From: Calothrix sp. 336/3
GTDB lineage: Bacteria > Cyanobacteriota > Cyanobacteriia > Cyanobacteriales > Nostocaceae
DNA length: 64,000 bases
Direction: 5' to 3'
Assembly: GCF_000734895.2 (NCBI RefSeq)
Contig: NZ_CP011382.1
Location: forward strand, 3,636,700 to 3,700,699
A program made the position numbers and the translations under genes. The notes below the pieces were generated by a model that was not told where the DNA came from, ran no database searches, and saw only the letters and a list, made by a program, of their open reading frames with translations. The first letter of the stretch is position 1. Each line of letters begins with the position of its first letter. Of this stretch, positions 18,876-27,960 are shown in pieces.

Positions 18876-19405
18876 GGGGAAAAGTTTAAGTAATATTTAT
18901 TTTAATTTAATATGTGTAAGATTTTTATACATCTACTAGGAGAAATACTCTTATTGACTGTGTATTTATATTTATCCTGCTTATAGATATATTTCTATGT
19001 ATTTATTTGATAGCATTGACGACCTGCGGATTTATTGTACTAAAGATAGATTGCATTGACTCAAGTCTATGGTAATCATTACTTAAAGTCGAAGCATGGT
19101 CAAATATCTGTACAAAAAAGCATGTTGTATATACTACTGAAATACTTATCGTATTTATACTGAATAATAAATATTGCTGAATATGATTATAGGTGTATAA
19201 GCATTTAGTGATGAAAACGATAAGTATTTTGTGATGACAGGACTTATTTGCTCTAGTGTGATTTTGCGAGTTGGTTCAGAGGCGAGATATTTTTCTGTTC
19301 ATTCCTCCCTATGTTGATGTTGCTGTGATGGAGAGGAATGAATTGTGACACAATTATTTTTTGTCCAAGCTTTTTTCTGTCGATCTCTGACAGCTTGTGT
19401 ATTCT
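18876..19405. other. Gene-free divergent spacer, about 530 bases
   Basis: AT-rich region between the glycosyltransferase and the next plus-strand gene. It contains a 12-base perfect inverted repeat, AATACTTATCGT (19141-19152) and ACGATAAGTATT (19217-19228), 64 bases apart, which could be paired operator sites or the ends of a small element. No open frame of note. Confidence 0.5.
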
Positions 19406-19795
19406 ATGAAGTTGGAATTTGTTCCTGTTGAAGATTTTTATTTCGCTCTTACCCTGGCAGTTCGGACATTAGAAGATATAGAAACGCCTGGTTTAGTAGC
19501 ACAAGTGCGATCGCTACTCTGGGAAAAATGTGGTCAACCTTCTACTGTGGCTCCAGGAAAACAGAATACTTTTAATTATGTATTCTCTGTGCAAGATATA
19601 GATAACAGTCCTGCACCTGGGTTGGTAGTGTCTGTCTCTGACTGGCAAGATAAACTTCGCCTAGCTAGTGACTATGGTTGGACATTGGATACAGAACGTA
19701 AACCCATACGAACGGAAAAGTTCAGTGATAGGCAGCAGTTCACCCAAGAGTTGCGATCGCACTTACAGACATGGTTACAAATACCATTAATCTGA
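19406..19795 (+). CDS. Conserved hypothetical protein
   Basis: A 129-residue soluble protein without recognised family. Features are EFVPVEDFYFALTLAVRTLE at the N terminus, a central LVVSVSDWQDKLRLASDYGW and a C-terminal helix with ELRSHLQTWLQIP. A GTG at 19397 could add three residues, but the ATG at 19406 gives a more natural start. The gene converges with the RRM gene and both share a strong bidirectional terminator. Confidence 0.68.
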   Translation: MKLEFVPVEDFYFALTLAVRTLEDIETPGLVAQVRSLLWEKCGQPSTVAPGKQNTFNYVFSVQDIDNSPAPGLVVSVSDWQDKLRLASDYGWTLDTERKPIRTEKFSDRQQFTQELRSHLQTWLQIPLI

Positions 19796-19865
19796 AAAAT
19801 TAACATGATTTGATAATCACTATTTTTCCCTGTACCAAAATTCTTGGTAAAGGTGTTGGGAAACA

Positions 19866-19909
19866 ATTAAAAATTAAAAATCAGCTCATGTCGATTTTTA
19901 ATTTTTAAT
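19866..19909. terminator. Bidirectional terminator, perfect 17-base stem
   Basis: ATTAAAAATTAAAAATC (19866-19882) is exactly complementary to GATTTTTAATTTTTAAT (19893-19909) with a 10-base loop. A run of T follows in either direction. It lies between the convergent hypothetical gene (ending 19795) and RRM gene (ending 19929). Confidence 0.85.
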
Positions 19910-19928
19910 CTGTCTTTCCCCAAAGCAT

Positions 19929-20414
19929 TTAGTTGGTTGCTTGAGCTGCCAACATTTGCTTTAACTTTTCAAGTTCAGAAGCCCAGCGTGGATCTGGACG
20001 AATAGCATCACCATCGCCAGAGGAAGAAGTTTCCTTCACACTGCTGCCGCGACGAGCTTTTTTCTGACCTTTTTCTTTGCGGCTACCTTCACGATTTCCA
20101 CCACCTGGAGTCGGACTGCTAACAACTTTCGGTGCTTGCTGCTCTTCGCCTTCTTCACCTTTAGTTCTGGGCAATGCTTTCTCTATTTTGATGGCAGATT
20201 CTTTGAACATCTGACCATTATATTTTTCAATAATCTGGTCTGCTTGTTCATCACTGTTAACCGTAATAAAACCAAATCCCCGGCATTTTCCGGTTTTACG
20301 GTCTTTGATCAGTTTAGTTGTGACAGCATCGCCTTCATCTGCAAATACAGCTTGCAGTTCTTGACGATCTATTTCTTCTTTGGGCAAATTGCCTATGTAA
20401 AGGCGAACAGACAT
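19929..20414 (-). CDS. RRM-type RNA-binding protein
   Basis: A 161-residue protein with one RNA recognition motif at residues 1-80. RNP-2 is LYIGNL and RNP-1 KCRGFGFITV; the aromatic residues that stack on RNA are intact. A Gly/Lys/Ser-rich tail follows (about 85-140) and ends in a short helix (WASELEKLKQMLAAQ). Cyanobacterial Rbp proteins of this type are often cold-induced and bind mRNA. The start is set by GGAGG eight bases upstream of ATG 20414; the longer frame to 20498 would add 28 unrelated residues. The leader upstream of the start is long, as in other rbp genes. Confidence 0.9.
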   Translation of the reverse strand: MSVRLYIGNLPKEEIDRQELQAVFADEGDAVTTKLIKDRKTGKCRGFGFITVNSDEQADQIIEKYNGQMFKESAIKIEKALPRTKGEEGEEQQAPKVVSSPTPGGGNREGSRKEKGQKKARRGSSVKETSSSGDGDAIRPDPRWASELEKLKQMLAAQATN

Positions 20415-21056
20415 GAATATACCTCCATGGGTTGACTGAAAACTTCCAGGCAAAAAACAGTAGCTTGGCTTTGGCTTTTGATAGATGCTATTGACCAAGG
20501 CTGCTGTAAATTATTTTGGTTATGACAAAATGCCAATGTATACAATACAGTTTTTCACCAGGATTAAGCTTTTTCAATACAGCGTATAAACGCCAATAAC
20601 ACCATTTATGCTATGGATTCTGAATTTTACTACTTACTGCTTGCCACAGGAAACGTCTTCAATACCTTTTTCCGGAAGAATCAACACCATTTCTTACGAT
20701 ATCACGGTATTTCCCATGTAGCTAGTTCAGGAAAGACATTTCCAGTTCTGGCTTTAACGTATCGTAACATGAAAGATATTTTTTCCAAAAATTGACACAT
20801 AAGGAAACAAAAACCAGCCATTGGCTGGTCAAACGCTGCTGTGTTGGGAGAAAAAAGGGGATTGATTAGCGCAAGCAGCCGAACCCCAAGACCTAGATTT
20901 TGCTGCTAAGTCATTTCGGTTGCAGTTTTTATGTAAATAAAAGTAACAGTTTTTGATATATTTTGCAACTTTTCTTTACATTTGCTGTTTTGGTCATGGG
21001 GAAGAAAAAGCAAGGTGGTATTATTTTCTGTCTCTATCTTTTGTCTGCTGTAGTTC
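20415..21056. other. Gene-free stretch, about 640 bases
   Basis: Contains the ribosome site and leader of the RRM gene on the minus strand, and the minus-strand terminator at 20805-20829. Between them the DNA has no convincing gene; a 60-codon plus-strand frame at 20613 has no ribosome site and an atypical composition. Confidence 0.5.
20805..20829 (-). terminator. Rho-independent terminator (minus strand)
   Basis: On the minus strand ACCAGCC and GGCTGGT form a 7-base perfect stem with a 3-base loop, then TTTTTGTTT. It would end transcription of the M48-like gene, whose stop is about 230 bases upstream. Confidence 0.75.
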
Positions 21057-23225
21057 CTAAAATCCCCTCAACAGAATATAGGCTCCCCAAGCTTGGGCAG
21101 CGATCGCCACAATTGTAGACCATAGGGCATGGGGACTATTGACGATTTTGCCACTTTGTATTTTTACTTGCTGGATGTCAATCCATGGTGTGGCTCCCCG
21201 TCGTAACCAACCTGTAACTGTAACTTGTCTACCAATTAAGTCTTGGGGGTTGACAGCTTGTCCTAGCCAGGAAATATGATGCAGCTTAGTTAAACCTGTA
21301 TTTGATTGGATAATTAAGTCTTGTGCTAAATAATTAGCAGTACCACGACGACCAAGAAGCTTACCGTTAATAGAAACTTTTGTACTATCAATGGGTAAGG
21401 CTAGGGGATGGGATAGGAGAGTGGGTAAAAGTTCTGCCTTTTGGCTTTGCTCTGGTAAAATTTCCGGGAAAAAGTGATTGATGCGAAGCAAAATACCAAT
21501 ACTGAAGCCAATTAAAACACAGCCATTCATGAAAGACCAATTATCGTAAATCCATTTCAGGTTGAGGATTTTGATAGCAAAGGCAAAGTTCCACCCGCAC
21601 CAAATTAAGATAGCAAACAGGATGCCACAGGGTATGCCTAAAAGAGGAAATACTTGTAGCAAAAAAGATGATGTAATATTTTGTGTCGGCTGTGATTTCC
21701 CTAGATAGATTTCTGGCTCATGATGCCAATTCCGAGCAATTTTTGAGAGCCGATGCAGGCGATCGCCCATTAAAGGATGGGTATTATTAAATACTAACCA
21801 CCAACGATAGTGGTTGAGATAGTCCCAGGAAAGATAGGATTCAAAGGTGGTATGGGGGATGATACTCCCCAGGGTGAGACTTTGCTGGTAGCCTACTGAA
21901 TTGAGAATATTTAGGGTTTCTAGCTGCCAAGGGATTTGTTCTTGACGTTGAATATCCTCAGCAATCCCGATGCTGATTTTGAGTAAAGCACGGGCTAGGG
22001 CGTTAGGGTTGCCTGTGGTATCAGCTCCGACGCGATCGCCATAGTACAAGCGCAGTTGGGATAGCCAAATACTAGTACCTGTAAATACACACCAAACTAA
22101 ATAAATTAAACTACCAAGTACACCTAGTAGCGATCGCCAAACTTTAGCCGAGGTGCGATCGCCCCAATCACAAACAGCTAGGTATAAGCGATAAATTGGT
22201 ATGGTAATTACTAACAACAAGGACATAACAACCACATCTCTGTTGGCAATATGCCCTAGTTGGGTGGCATAGATAGTGGCAATTTCTTCCTCTGTAAGTT
22301 GCTCTAATAGCCCCTGACTAACGACGATGCGAGCATAACGGGGTAAATGTCCATAGGTAATGGCAAGGGGAACTGGAAGCGGTAAAACAGCCAATTTGGG
22401 AAACTGCCACCCTCGTTGTTGAGAATATCGTTGGAGAACCCTCACAGATTCTTTGCTATGGGTAGTCAGGGTTTCCTTGTCTAGGGTACGTTGTCCATAA
22501 AATTTGATGAACCACCTCTCCAATAACCAAGGAGAAAAAGTAGTTAATAGAAATAAAAATACCCAAATTAGGGAGCTAGGATTTTCAGAAAATAGGGGAA
22601 TTGCTTCGACAAAGGGTAACTTCACCAAGAGATAATTAATACTACCCATCATCCCCATGACAAGTGTTCGCATCACCCAAAATAGGGCAATAAACGTGGC
22701 GATTGTCAATAGGTGTAACCAAATAATTCCTTTCTTTGACAAGGGTTGCCAGACTTTTGCCCTGCCAGAATTGCGCCAATGGATAGATTGAGGTTGTGTG
22801 GTTTCCGAGGTAATTTCTAAATCAGAATTATCAGAAGCAGATTGAGGTTGTGTAGTTTCCGGGGGAATTTCTAAATCAGAGTTATCAGAGGCAGAAGGAA
22901 CCCTCGATTCTGGCAAGGGAACAAACCCTGTGGCAGCTTTTGCTATTGCCCCATCCTGATTTTGACGCTTTCTTAATTGTTTGAGAGAACGTTCTCCCCA
23001 CTGTTTAACTTGAGAATCGGTACTTGCTGCGAGTTCTTGGGAGAGGGCGATCGCCTTTGCTATCTCCCCACTGCGGGAATAGGCAACCACTAAGCCAATT
23101 TTTGCTTGACTAGTGGCTTCACCCTTTAACACCACTGCTTCCAGGATATTTCGCGCTGTTTGATAATCACCCTGTTTAAGAGCGGCAATTCCTGCTGCTA
23201 AGGATGGTTCAAGATTTGAAGACAT
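21057..23225 (-). CDS. M48 peptidase-like membrane protein with degenerate zinc site
   Basis: A 722-residue protein: a TPR-like N terminus (1-90), an acidic linker with an 18-residue tandem duplication (DNA 22786-22893), several membrane helices, and an M48-type domain. The usual zinc motif HELGH is replaced by TQLGH (T321-H325), and the third ligand motif E-x-x-A-D reads RVGAD (R398). Both changes remove catalytic residues, so this should be a pseudoprotease. The C-terminal 130 residues form a small beta domain (LIGRQVTVTGWLRRG) plus a last helix. Start: GGAGG lies upstream of ATG 23225; the TTG 18 bases earlier is less likely. Confidence 0.82.
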   Translation of the reverse strand: MSSNLEPSLAAGIAALKQGDYQTARNILEAVVLKGEATSQAKIGLVVAYSRSGEIAKAIALSQELAASTDSQVKQWGERSLKQLRKRQNQDGAIAKAATGFVPLPESRVPSASDNSDLEIPPETTQPQSASDNSDLEITSETTQPQSIHWRNSGRAKVWQPLSKKGIIWLHLLTIATFIALFWVMRTLVMGMMGSINYLLVKLPFVEAIPLFSENPSSLIWVFLFLLTTFSPWLLERWFIKFYGQRTLDKETLTTHSKESVRVLQRYSQQRGWQFPKLAVLPLPVPLAITYGHLPRYARIVVSQGLLEQLTEEEIATIYATQLGHIANRDVVVMSLLLVITIPIYRLYLAVCDWGDRTSAKVWRSLLGVLGSLIYLVWCVFTGTSIWLSQLRLYYGDRVGADTTGNPNALARALLKISIGIAEDIQRQEQIPWQLETLNILNSVGYQQSLTLGSIIPHTTFESYLSWDYLNHYRWWLVFNNTHPLMGDRLHRLSKIARNWHHEPEIYLGKSQPTQNITSSFLLQVFPLLGIPCGILFAILIWCGWNFAFAIKILNLKWIYDNWSFMNGCVLIGFSIGILLRINHFFPEILPEQSQKAELLPTLLSHPLALPIDSTKVSINGKLLGRRGTANYLAQDLIIQSNTGLTKLHHISWLGQAVNPQDLIGRQVTVTGWLRRGATPWIDIQQVKIQSGKIVNSPHALWSTIVAIAAQAWGAYILLRGF
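22786..22893. repeat. 54-base tandem duplication inside the M48-like gene
   Basis: Two adjacent 54-base units (22786-22839 and 22840-22893) encode SDNSDLEIPPETTQPQSA-type peptides that differ at few positions. The duplication stays in frame and lies in the linker between the TPR-like part and the first membrane helix. Confidence 0.85.
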
Positions 23226-23320
23226 AGGTATTGCACCCTCCAATCTCTCTTAAAGTACCCAGATTTGTAAATCAGTTAACAGGGAATGGGGGATGGGTAA
23301 TACCAATTCAAAATTCAAAA

Positions 23321-24946
23321 TTATCCTTCTTGTGCAACAGATGAACCGACGGGAGCGATCGCGGTTAATTTTAACTCTGGATGATCGGACTCCAGTTGCT
23401 GACAGTTCCATTCATTACGGAACAATAGTACTGGTCTTCCCAAATTATCTTTGACAGTAGTTGTATTAAACAAGCGTCCGACTTTTTCTACTGCTTCCCA
23501 GCCACCTGCTACCCATCGCGCCACACTGTAGGGTAATAAATCCAATATAGTCTCCACACCATACTCATTTTGCAGGCGAAACTGTACTACTTCAAATTGT
23601 AATTGACCTACAGCTGCCAAAATGGGGTCGCGCTTTGCCTCATCTACGGAGTACATAATTTGCACGGCTCCTTCTTCCCGCAGTTCCGAGACTCCTTTCT
23701 GAAATTGCTTGAATTTGGAAGGGTTCGGGTTGCGAAGAACGGCAAATAATTCTGGAGAAAAGTAAGGAATACCCTCATATTCCAATTTTTGACCAGTATA
23801 AATTGTATCGCCAATGGCAAAGACTCCGGGGTTATTCAAACCAATCACATCCCCTGCATAGGCAACATCGATGGATTCTCGCTCCTGGGCAAAGAGTTTT
23901 TGGGGACGGGATAAACGTACACTTTTACCTGTACGGGCGTGGTTAACTGTCATGTCTTTTTCAAACTTACCCGTACAGACGCGAATAAATGCCACGCGAT
24001 CGCGGTGCTTCGGATCCATATTGGCTTGTAATTTAAACACAAATCCGGAAAACTCTGGGTAAGTTGGGGCGACTTCTCCCACACTACTGCTGTGAACACC
24101 TGGTTTGAGAGCATATGCCAAGAAATACTTCAGGAATAATTCCACCCCGAAGTTAGTCATGGCACTACCGAAAAACACGGGTGTCATTTTACCTTGATGC
24201 ACTAACTCTAAATCTAGCTCCGGTCCCACACCTTCGAGCAATTCTAGGTCATTTTTCAGCTGAAAATATAAATCCTGTTCTAGTAGTTCTTCTATTTGTG
24301 CATCACCCAAATTAACTACCGTATCTACAGCTTCCTTACTACCGTGAGCGCTGCGTTCAAACAGGTGAATTTGTTCCTCTTGGCGATCGTACACGCCTTT
24401 AAAGCGATCGCCCATCCCAATGGGCCAATTCACCGCATAGGTTTGTAAACCTAATTCCTGCTCAATTTCATCCAAAAGCTCCAGGGGTTCCCTTCCCGGA
24501 CGATCCAGTTTATTCACAAAGGTGAAAATCGGGATACCTCGCAGCTTACACACCTCAAACAGTTTCCGTGTTTGTGGTTCCAAACCCTTGGCTACGTCAA
24601 TTAACATGACTGCATTGTCGGCAGCAGCTAGAGTCCGGTAAGTATCTTCACTGAAATCTTGGTGCCCAGGCGTATCTAATAAGTTAATTTGGCAAGCTTG
24701 ATAGGCAAACTGCAATACTGTTGAGGTAATAGAAATACCCCGTTGTTGCTCCATTGCCATCCAGTCAGATGTGGCTTTACGTTGTGCCCGTCGGGCTTTA
24801 ACTGCCCCAGCTTCGTGAATTGCCCCTCCGTACAAAAGTAACTTTTCTGTCAGCGTGGTTTTACCTGCATCTGGGTGAGAGATAATTGCAAAGTTTCGCC
24901 GACGCTCCACTGCCTGAGAAATTTCCGACTCTAGTTCAATTGACAT
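23321..24946 (-). CDS. prfC: Peptide chain release factor 3
   Basis: A 541-residue translational GTPase that recycles release factors 1 and 2 from the ribosome. G1 is [13 protein letters not shown], the switch region RGISITS, G3 [12 protein letters not shown] and G4 NKLDRPG, all intact. The length and the C-terminal RF3 domain ([18 protein letters not shown]) match the family. It lies 95 bases downstream (in its direction, upstream on the map) of no obvious partner; the M48-like gene follows on the same strand. Some cyanobacteria lack RF3, so its presence is informative about the lineage. Confidence 0.95.
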   Translation of the reverse strand: MSIELESEISQAVERRRNFAIISHPDAGKTTLTEKLLLYGGAIHEAGAVKARRAQRKATSDWMAMEQQRGISITSTVLQFAYQACQINLLDTPGHQDFSEDTYRTLAAADNAVMLIDVAKGLEPQTRKLFEVCKLRGIPIFTFVNKLDRPGREPLELLDEIEQELGLQTYAVNWPIGMGDRFKGVYDRQEEQIHLFERSAHGSKEAVDTVVNLGDAQIEELLEQDLYFQLKNDLELLEGVGPELDLELVHQGKMTPVFFGSAMTNFGVELFLKYFLAYALKPGVHSSSVGEVAPTYPEFSGFVFKLQANMDPKHRDRVAFIRVCTGKFEKDMTVNHARTGKSVRLSRPQKLFAQERESIDVAYAGDVIGLNNPGVFAIGDTIYTGQKLEYEGIPYFSPELFAVLRNPNPSKFKQFQKGVSELREEGAVQIMYSVDEAKRDPILAAVGQLQFEVVQFRLQNEYGVETILDLLPYSVARWVAGGWEAVEKVGRLFNTTTVKDNLGRPVLLFRNEWNCQQLESDHPELKLTAIAPVGSSVAQEG

Positions 24947-25087
24947 AATGCAATTTATTTGTTCGTTGCTTAACCTAACTTAAATTTTGCCAATTTTGGT
25001 AAGTCTTTTAATCTTAAGACAAGGATGCCCATGATAGGGTCGTATTATAGTCAATAACGTCAATAATTCATCCAATGGGAGATGATG

Positions 25088-25429
25088 ATGTACGACCCGG
25101 ATAAGCGTAAGCTATTATCTGCAATCTGCCATGGGGCAATTTTTTTCAGCACCACATTTGTATCTATTGGCATCCCCATTTTTATTCTGTTTGTAACGAA
25201 TGATTCTGTTGTCAAAGAGAATGCTAAAGAAGCTATAAATTTTCACCTGAATGTCTGGTTTTATGGAATTATTATTGGCATACTCATTTGGTTGAGTTTC
25301 GGTTTGTTATTTCCCTTAGCAGGACTTGGTGTATTACTGCATTGGGGTTTGACAATCTGGGCGCTTTTCCATGTTTTGAGTGATACTGACAAACCATTTC
25401 GCTACCCGTTTATTTTCCGCTTGCTGTAA
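25088..25429 (+). CDS. DUF4870 small membrane protein
   Basis: A 113-residue protein beginning MYDPDKRKLLSAICHG, with the typical DUF4870 pattern DSVVKENAKEAINFHLN between two membrane segments and a third helix pair at the C terminus. Function is unknown. Three ATG codons lie in a row (25082, 25085, 25088); GGGAG at 25077-25081 has the best spacing to the third, so that start is chosen. Confidence 0.85.
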   Translation: MYDPDKRKLLSAICHGAIFFSTTFVSIGIPIFILFVTNDSVVKENAKEAINFHLNVWFYGIIIGILIWLSFGLLFPLAGLGVLLHWGLTIWALFHVLSDTDKPFRYPFIFRLL

Positions 25430-26007
25430 TTGCCATTCTCTGTGATGATTTGGGGCAATCAAGGTTAAGTAGTTATTGTGTTCTAGTCGAAAGTTAGTCA
25501 GTCGTTGCTGACACCATAGTTGTGATTCAGATGGATTTACCATCAACTTGGTGACAAGCAGCATCCCCATCATCAAGAGTTCTTATTTACTGCTTTTTCT
25601 CTGGGATAAGCTTTGCTCTCGACATGAAATTAGCCAGTAGTGAACAGGAAATCAGGGATAGTTATTCGTTATGTGCCGATAACTGATTACTACTTAATTC
25701 TTTGATACAAGTAATCACTCAGCACCATCACTTGTCAAAGCTGAATTCTGGCTATGATTCTAATTCTTTTTTTTCCAGGGATGGGGATGCAAGATTACGT
25801 GTGATGATGGTTATAACTTGATTTCTTGCATCTCGAATTCGGGTGACAACCAGTCTGTAAAATACAAAATTGCCCTACAGCATCATTAGGCAGCAGGGCA
25901 GAAGAAGACAGTTAAGCGCTGCTTGTAGTCTGTCTGACCCTGGTTAGGTTTTCCCCCTAACTTGTGACGCTTTGTTTTTTGTCCATTTTTGTAATTGATA
26001 AAAATTT
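25430..26007. other. Gene-free stretch with structured hemB leader, 578 bases
   Basis: The first 400 bases show nothing definite. The last 140 bases before hemB contain several stem-loops and a T-rich segment, annotated separately at 25869-25980. Confidence 0.5.
25869..25980 (+). promoter_or_regulatory. Structured leader upstream of hemB
   Basis: Three successive inverted repeats lie just before the start of hemB: TGCCCT...AGGGCA (about 25871-25901), AGACAG...CTGTCT (about 25907-25937) and GTTAGG...CCTAAC (about 25944-25961), the last followed after a short gap by GTTTTTTG. The last hairpin plus T run resembles an attenuator. No known riboswitch class is recognised. Role in tetrapyrrole control is inferred from position only. 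Confidence 0.4.
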
Positions 26008-26988
26008 ATGTTTCCTACCCATCGCCCTCGTCGTCTGCGTACCCATCCTCAATTACGTCGAATGGTACGTGAAACTGTGTTAACAACTAGTGATTTAATT
26101 TACCCTTTATTTGCCGTACCTGGTACGGGAATTGCTAAGGAAGTTAAGTCTATGCCAGGAGTTTATCAGCTCTCCATTGATAAAATTGTTGAAGAAGCAA
26201 AGGAAGTTTATGACTTAGGAATACCCGCCATTATTTTATTTGGTATTCCGACTGAGAAGGATGATGACGCAACTGGTGCTTGGCATGATTGTGGTATTGT
26301 GCAAAAAGCCACAGCCGCAGTAAAAGCAGCCGTTCCGGAATTAATTGTTATTAATGATACTTGTCTGTGCGAATATACCAGCCATGGGCATTGTGGTTAT
26401 TTGCAAGTTGGTGATTTGACAGGTAGGGTGTTAAATGATCCAACCTTGGAATTATTGAAGAAAACAGCCGTATCTCAAGCTCAAGCAGGGGCTGATATTA
26501 TTGCTCCATCCGGAATGATGGATGGTTTTGTGCAGGGAATTCGGGGTGCATTGGATGCTGCGGGCTTCCAGGATATACCGATTATGTCCTATGCTGCCAA
26601 GTATGCTTCTGCCTATTATGGTCCGTTTCGAGATGCCGCAGAGTCAACACCCCAGTTTGGCGATCGCCGCACCTATCAAATGGATCCAGGGAATGCACGG
26701 GAAGCAATCAAAGAAATTCAGCTAGATGTTGCCGAAGGAGCAGATATGCTCATGGTAAAACCTGCCTTGGCATATATGGATATTATTTGGCGTGTGAAAG
26801 AAGCTTCCAATTTACCAGTGGCTGCCTACAATGTTTCTGGTGAATATTCTATGGTGAAGGCTGCTGCTTTGAACGGTTGGATTGATGAGCAGCGAGTTGT
26901 GATGGAAACTCTGACTAGTTTTAAACGTTCTGGCGCTGACTTGATATTAACCTACCATGCGAAAGATGCGGCACGGTGGTTAGGGTAG
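26008..26988 (+). CDS. hemB: Porphobilinogen synthase (delta-aminolevulinate dehydratase)
   Basis: A 326-residue cytosolic enzyme that condenses two 5-aminolevulinate molecules to porphobilinogen, the second committed step to heme and chlorophyll. Active-site lysines are K198 ([13 protein letters not shown]) and K251 ([12 protein letters not shown]). The motif [15 protein letters not shown] carries three cysteines (C119, C121, C129), the pattern of zinc-dependent rather than magnesium-only enzymes. Length and motifs are complete. It has no clear ribosome site and a structured leader. A 26-base tandem repeat follows directly after the stop. Confidence 0.96.
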   Translation: MFPTHRPRRLRTHPQLRRMVRETVLTTSDLIYPLFAVPGTGIAKEVKSMPGVYQLSIDKIVEEAKEVYDLGIPAIILFGIPTEKDDDATGAWHDCGIVQKATAAVKAAVPELIVINDTCLCEYTSHGHCGYLQVGDLTGRVLNDPTLELLKKTAVSQAQAGADIIAPSGMMDGFVQGIRGALDAAGFQDIPIMSYAAKYASAYYGPFRDAAESTPQFGDRRTYQMDPGNAREAIKEIQLDVAEGADMLMVKPALAYMDIIWRVKEASNLPVAAYNVSGEYSMVKAAALNGWIDEQRVVMETLTSFKRSGADLILTYHAKDAARWLG

Positions 26989-27000
26989 TCTTGTCTATAG

Positions 27001-27088
27001 AGCGATAGAGCTACGCTCCGCTTAAAAGCGATAGAGCTACGCTCCGCTCAAGAGCGATAGAGCTACGCTCCGCTTAAAAGCGATCGCC
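27001..27088. repeat. 26-base tandem repeat, three units, behind hemB
   Basis: Units at 27001-27026, 27027-27052 and 27053-27078 share AGCGATAGAGCTACGCTCCG and differ only at the last few bases. Each unit can fold as GAGCG...CGCTC. The array ends in the HIP1 site gcgatcgcc at 27080-27088; an inverted copy, ggcgatcgc, stands at 27108-27116 after a T-rich spacer. Likely part of the hemB 3' region. Confidence 0.85.
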
Positions 27089-27165
27089 TGATTTTTTATC
27101 TTGCTTGGCGATCGCCATACCCTATCACTCACAACTCATTACCCATTACTCGCTTGGCTTGATTA

Positions 27166-27960
27166 CTAGTTCCACATCTTCTGAAATAGTTGCCAATACT
27201 GAGTAGAATATCTATGTTTTTTCCTCATATAATTCTTGATTTTCTGCTTGAGAATTAGTGAGAAAAAGGCAGTATCTTCAACTAAATATCTTCGCCACAA
27301 TCTTTTTGGCTCACATAGGAGTCTAAATAGCCATTCTAACCCTACCTGACTCATCCATTTTGGCGCTCTTTGAATATTTCCTGCTTCAAAATCAATGGTT
27401 GCTCCTAAAGCCATAAATATCTTAATCCCTGGAAGTAAATCCTTATATTTAGCCAGCCACTTTTCTTGCTTAGGAGCGCCTACTCCGATGACTAAAACTG
27501 TTGCTTTTGAGCGATTAATCATGTTGATGATTTTTTGACATTCTTGGAAGTTATTTTCAAAACCAAAGGGTGGAGAATAGGAGGCGACTATTATATCTCT
27601 ACCAACTTTTTGATTAATTTTGTTTTGTGCTGTCAGGGCAATTCCTTGCGCGGCGCCTAAAAGAAAAATTCTAATATCATGATTTTTCTGATGATATTGA
27701 TAAAAAGCTGGAAATAAATCAGAACCAGATATTTTTTCTTGAAAAGGTGTCCCTAAAAACTTGGCAGCATATAAGATTAACTGACTATCACAAAGCTTAT
27801 AATCACAAGTATTGTAAGCTTGTAAAAATTCTGAATCACTTTGAAGCTTAATTAGATGATCGACATTAGGCGTAAATATCATACCTGTTTCCAACTTTGC
27901 CAAAAGCTCCGTTAGTGACAAATTGTCAATATCTAAGTTTAAAATTCTGACTTTTCCCAT
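27166..27960 (-). CDS. WecG/TagA/CpsF family glycosyltransferase
   Basis: A 264-residue enzyme of glycosyltransferase family 26. Hallmarks are FTPNVDHLIKL near the N terminus, the active-site region DSQLILYAAKFLG, GVGAPKQEKWL and ATIDFEAGNIQRAPKWM, followed by a C-terminal basic helix (EPKRLWRRYLVED) that anchors family members at the membrane. It transfers a sugar such as N-acetylmannosaminuronic acid or its relatives onto a lipid-linked intermediate during exopolysaccharide or wall polymer synthesis. No polysaccharide cluster surrounds it here. The last 20 residues (MRKKHRYSTQYWQLFQKMW) are strongly basic. Confidence 0.88.
   Translation of the reverse strand: MGKVRILNLDIDNLSLTELLAKLETGMIFTPNVDHLIKLQSDSEFLQAYNTCDYKLCDSQLILYAAKFLGTPFQEKISGSDLFPAFYQYHQKNHDIRIFLLGAAQGIALTAQNKINQKVGRDIIVASYSPPFGFENNFQECQKIINMINRSKATVLVIGVGAPKQEKWLAKYKDLLPGIKIFMALGATIDFEAGNIQRAPKWMSQVGLEWLFRLLCEPKRLWRRYLVEDTAFFSLILKQKIKNYMRKKHRYSTQYWQLFQKMWN

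Noticed and set aside
20613..20795. 60-codon plus-strand frame
   Set aside because: No ribosome site, odd composition, lies in the leader region of the RRM gene.
27001..27078. Possible CRISPR array
   Set aside because: Three 26-base units follow one another without spacers; it is a plain tandem repeat. No cas genes in the window.
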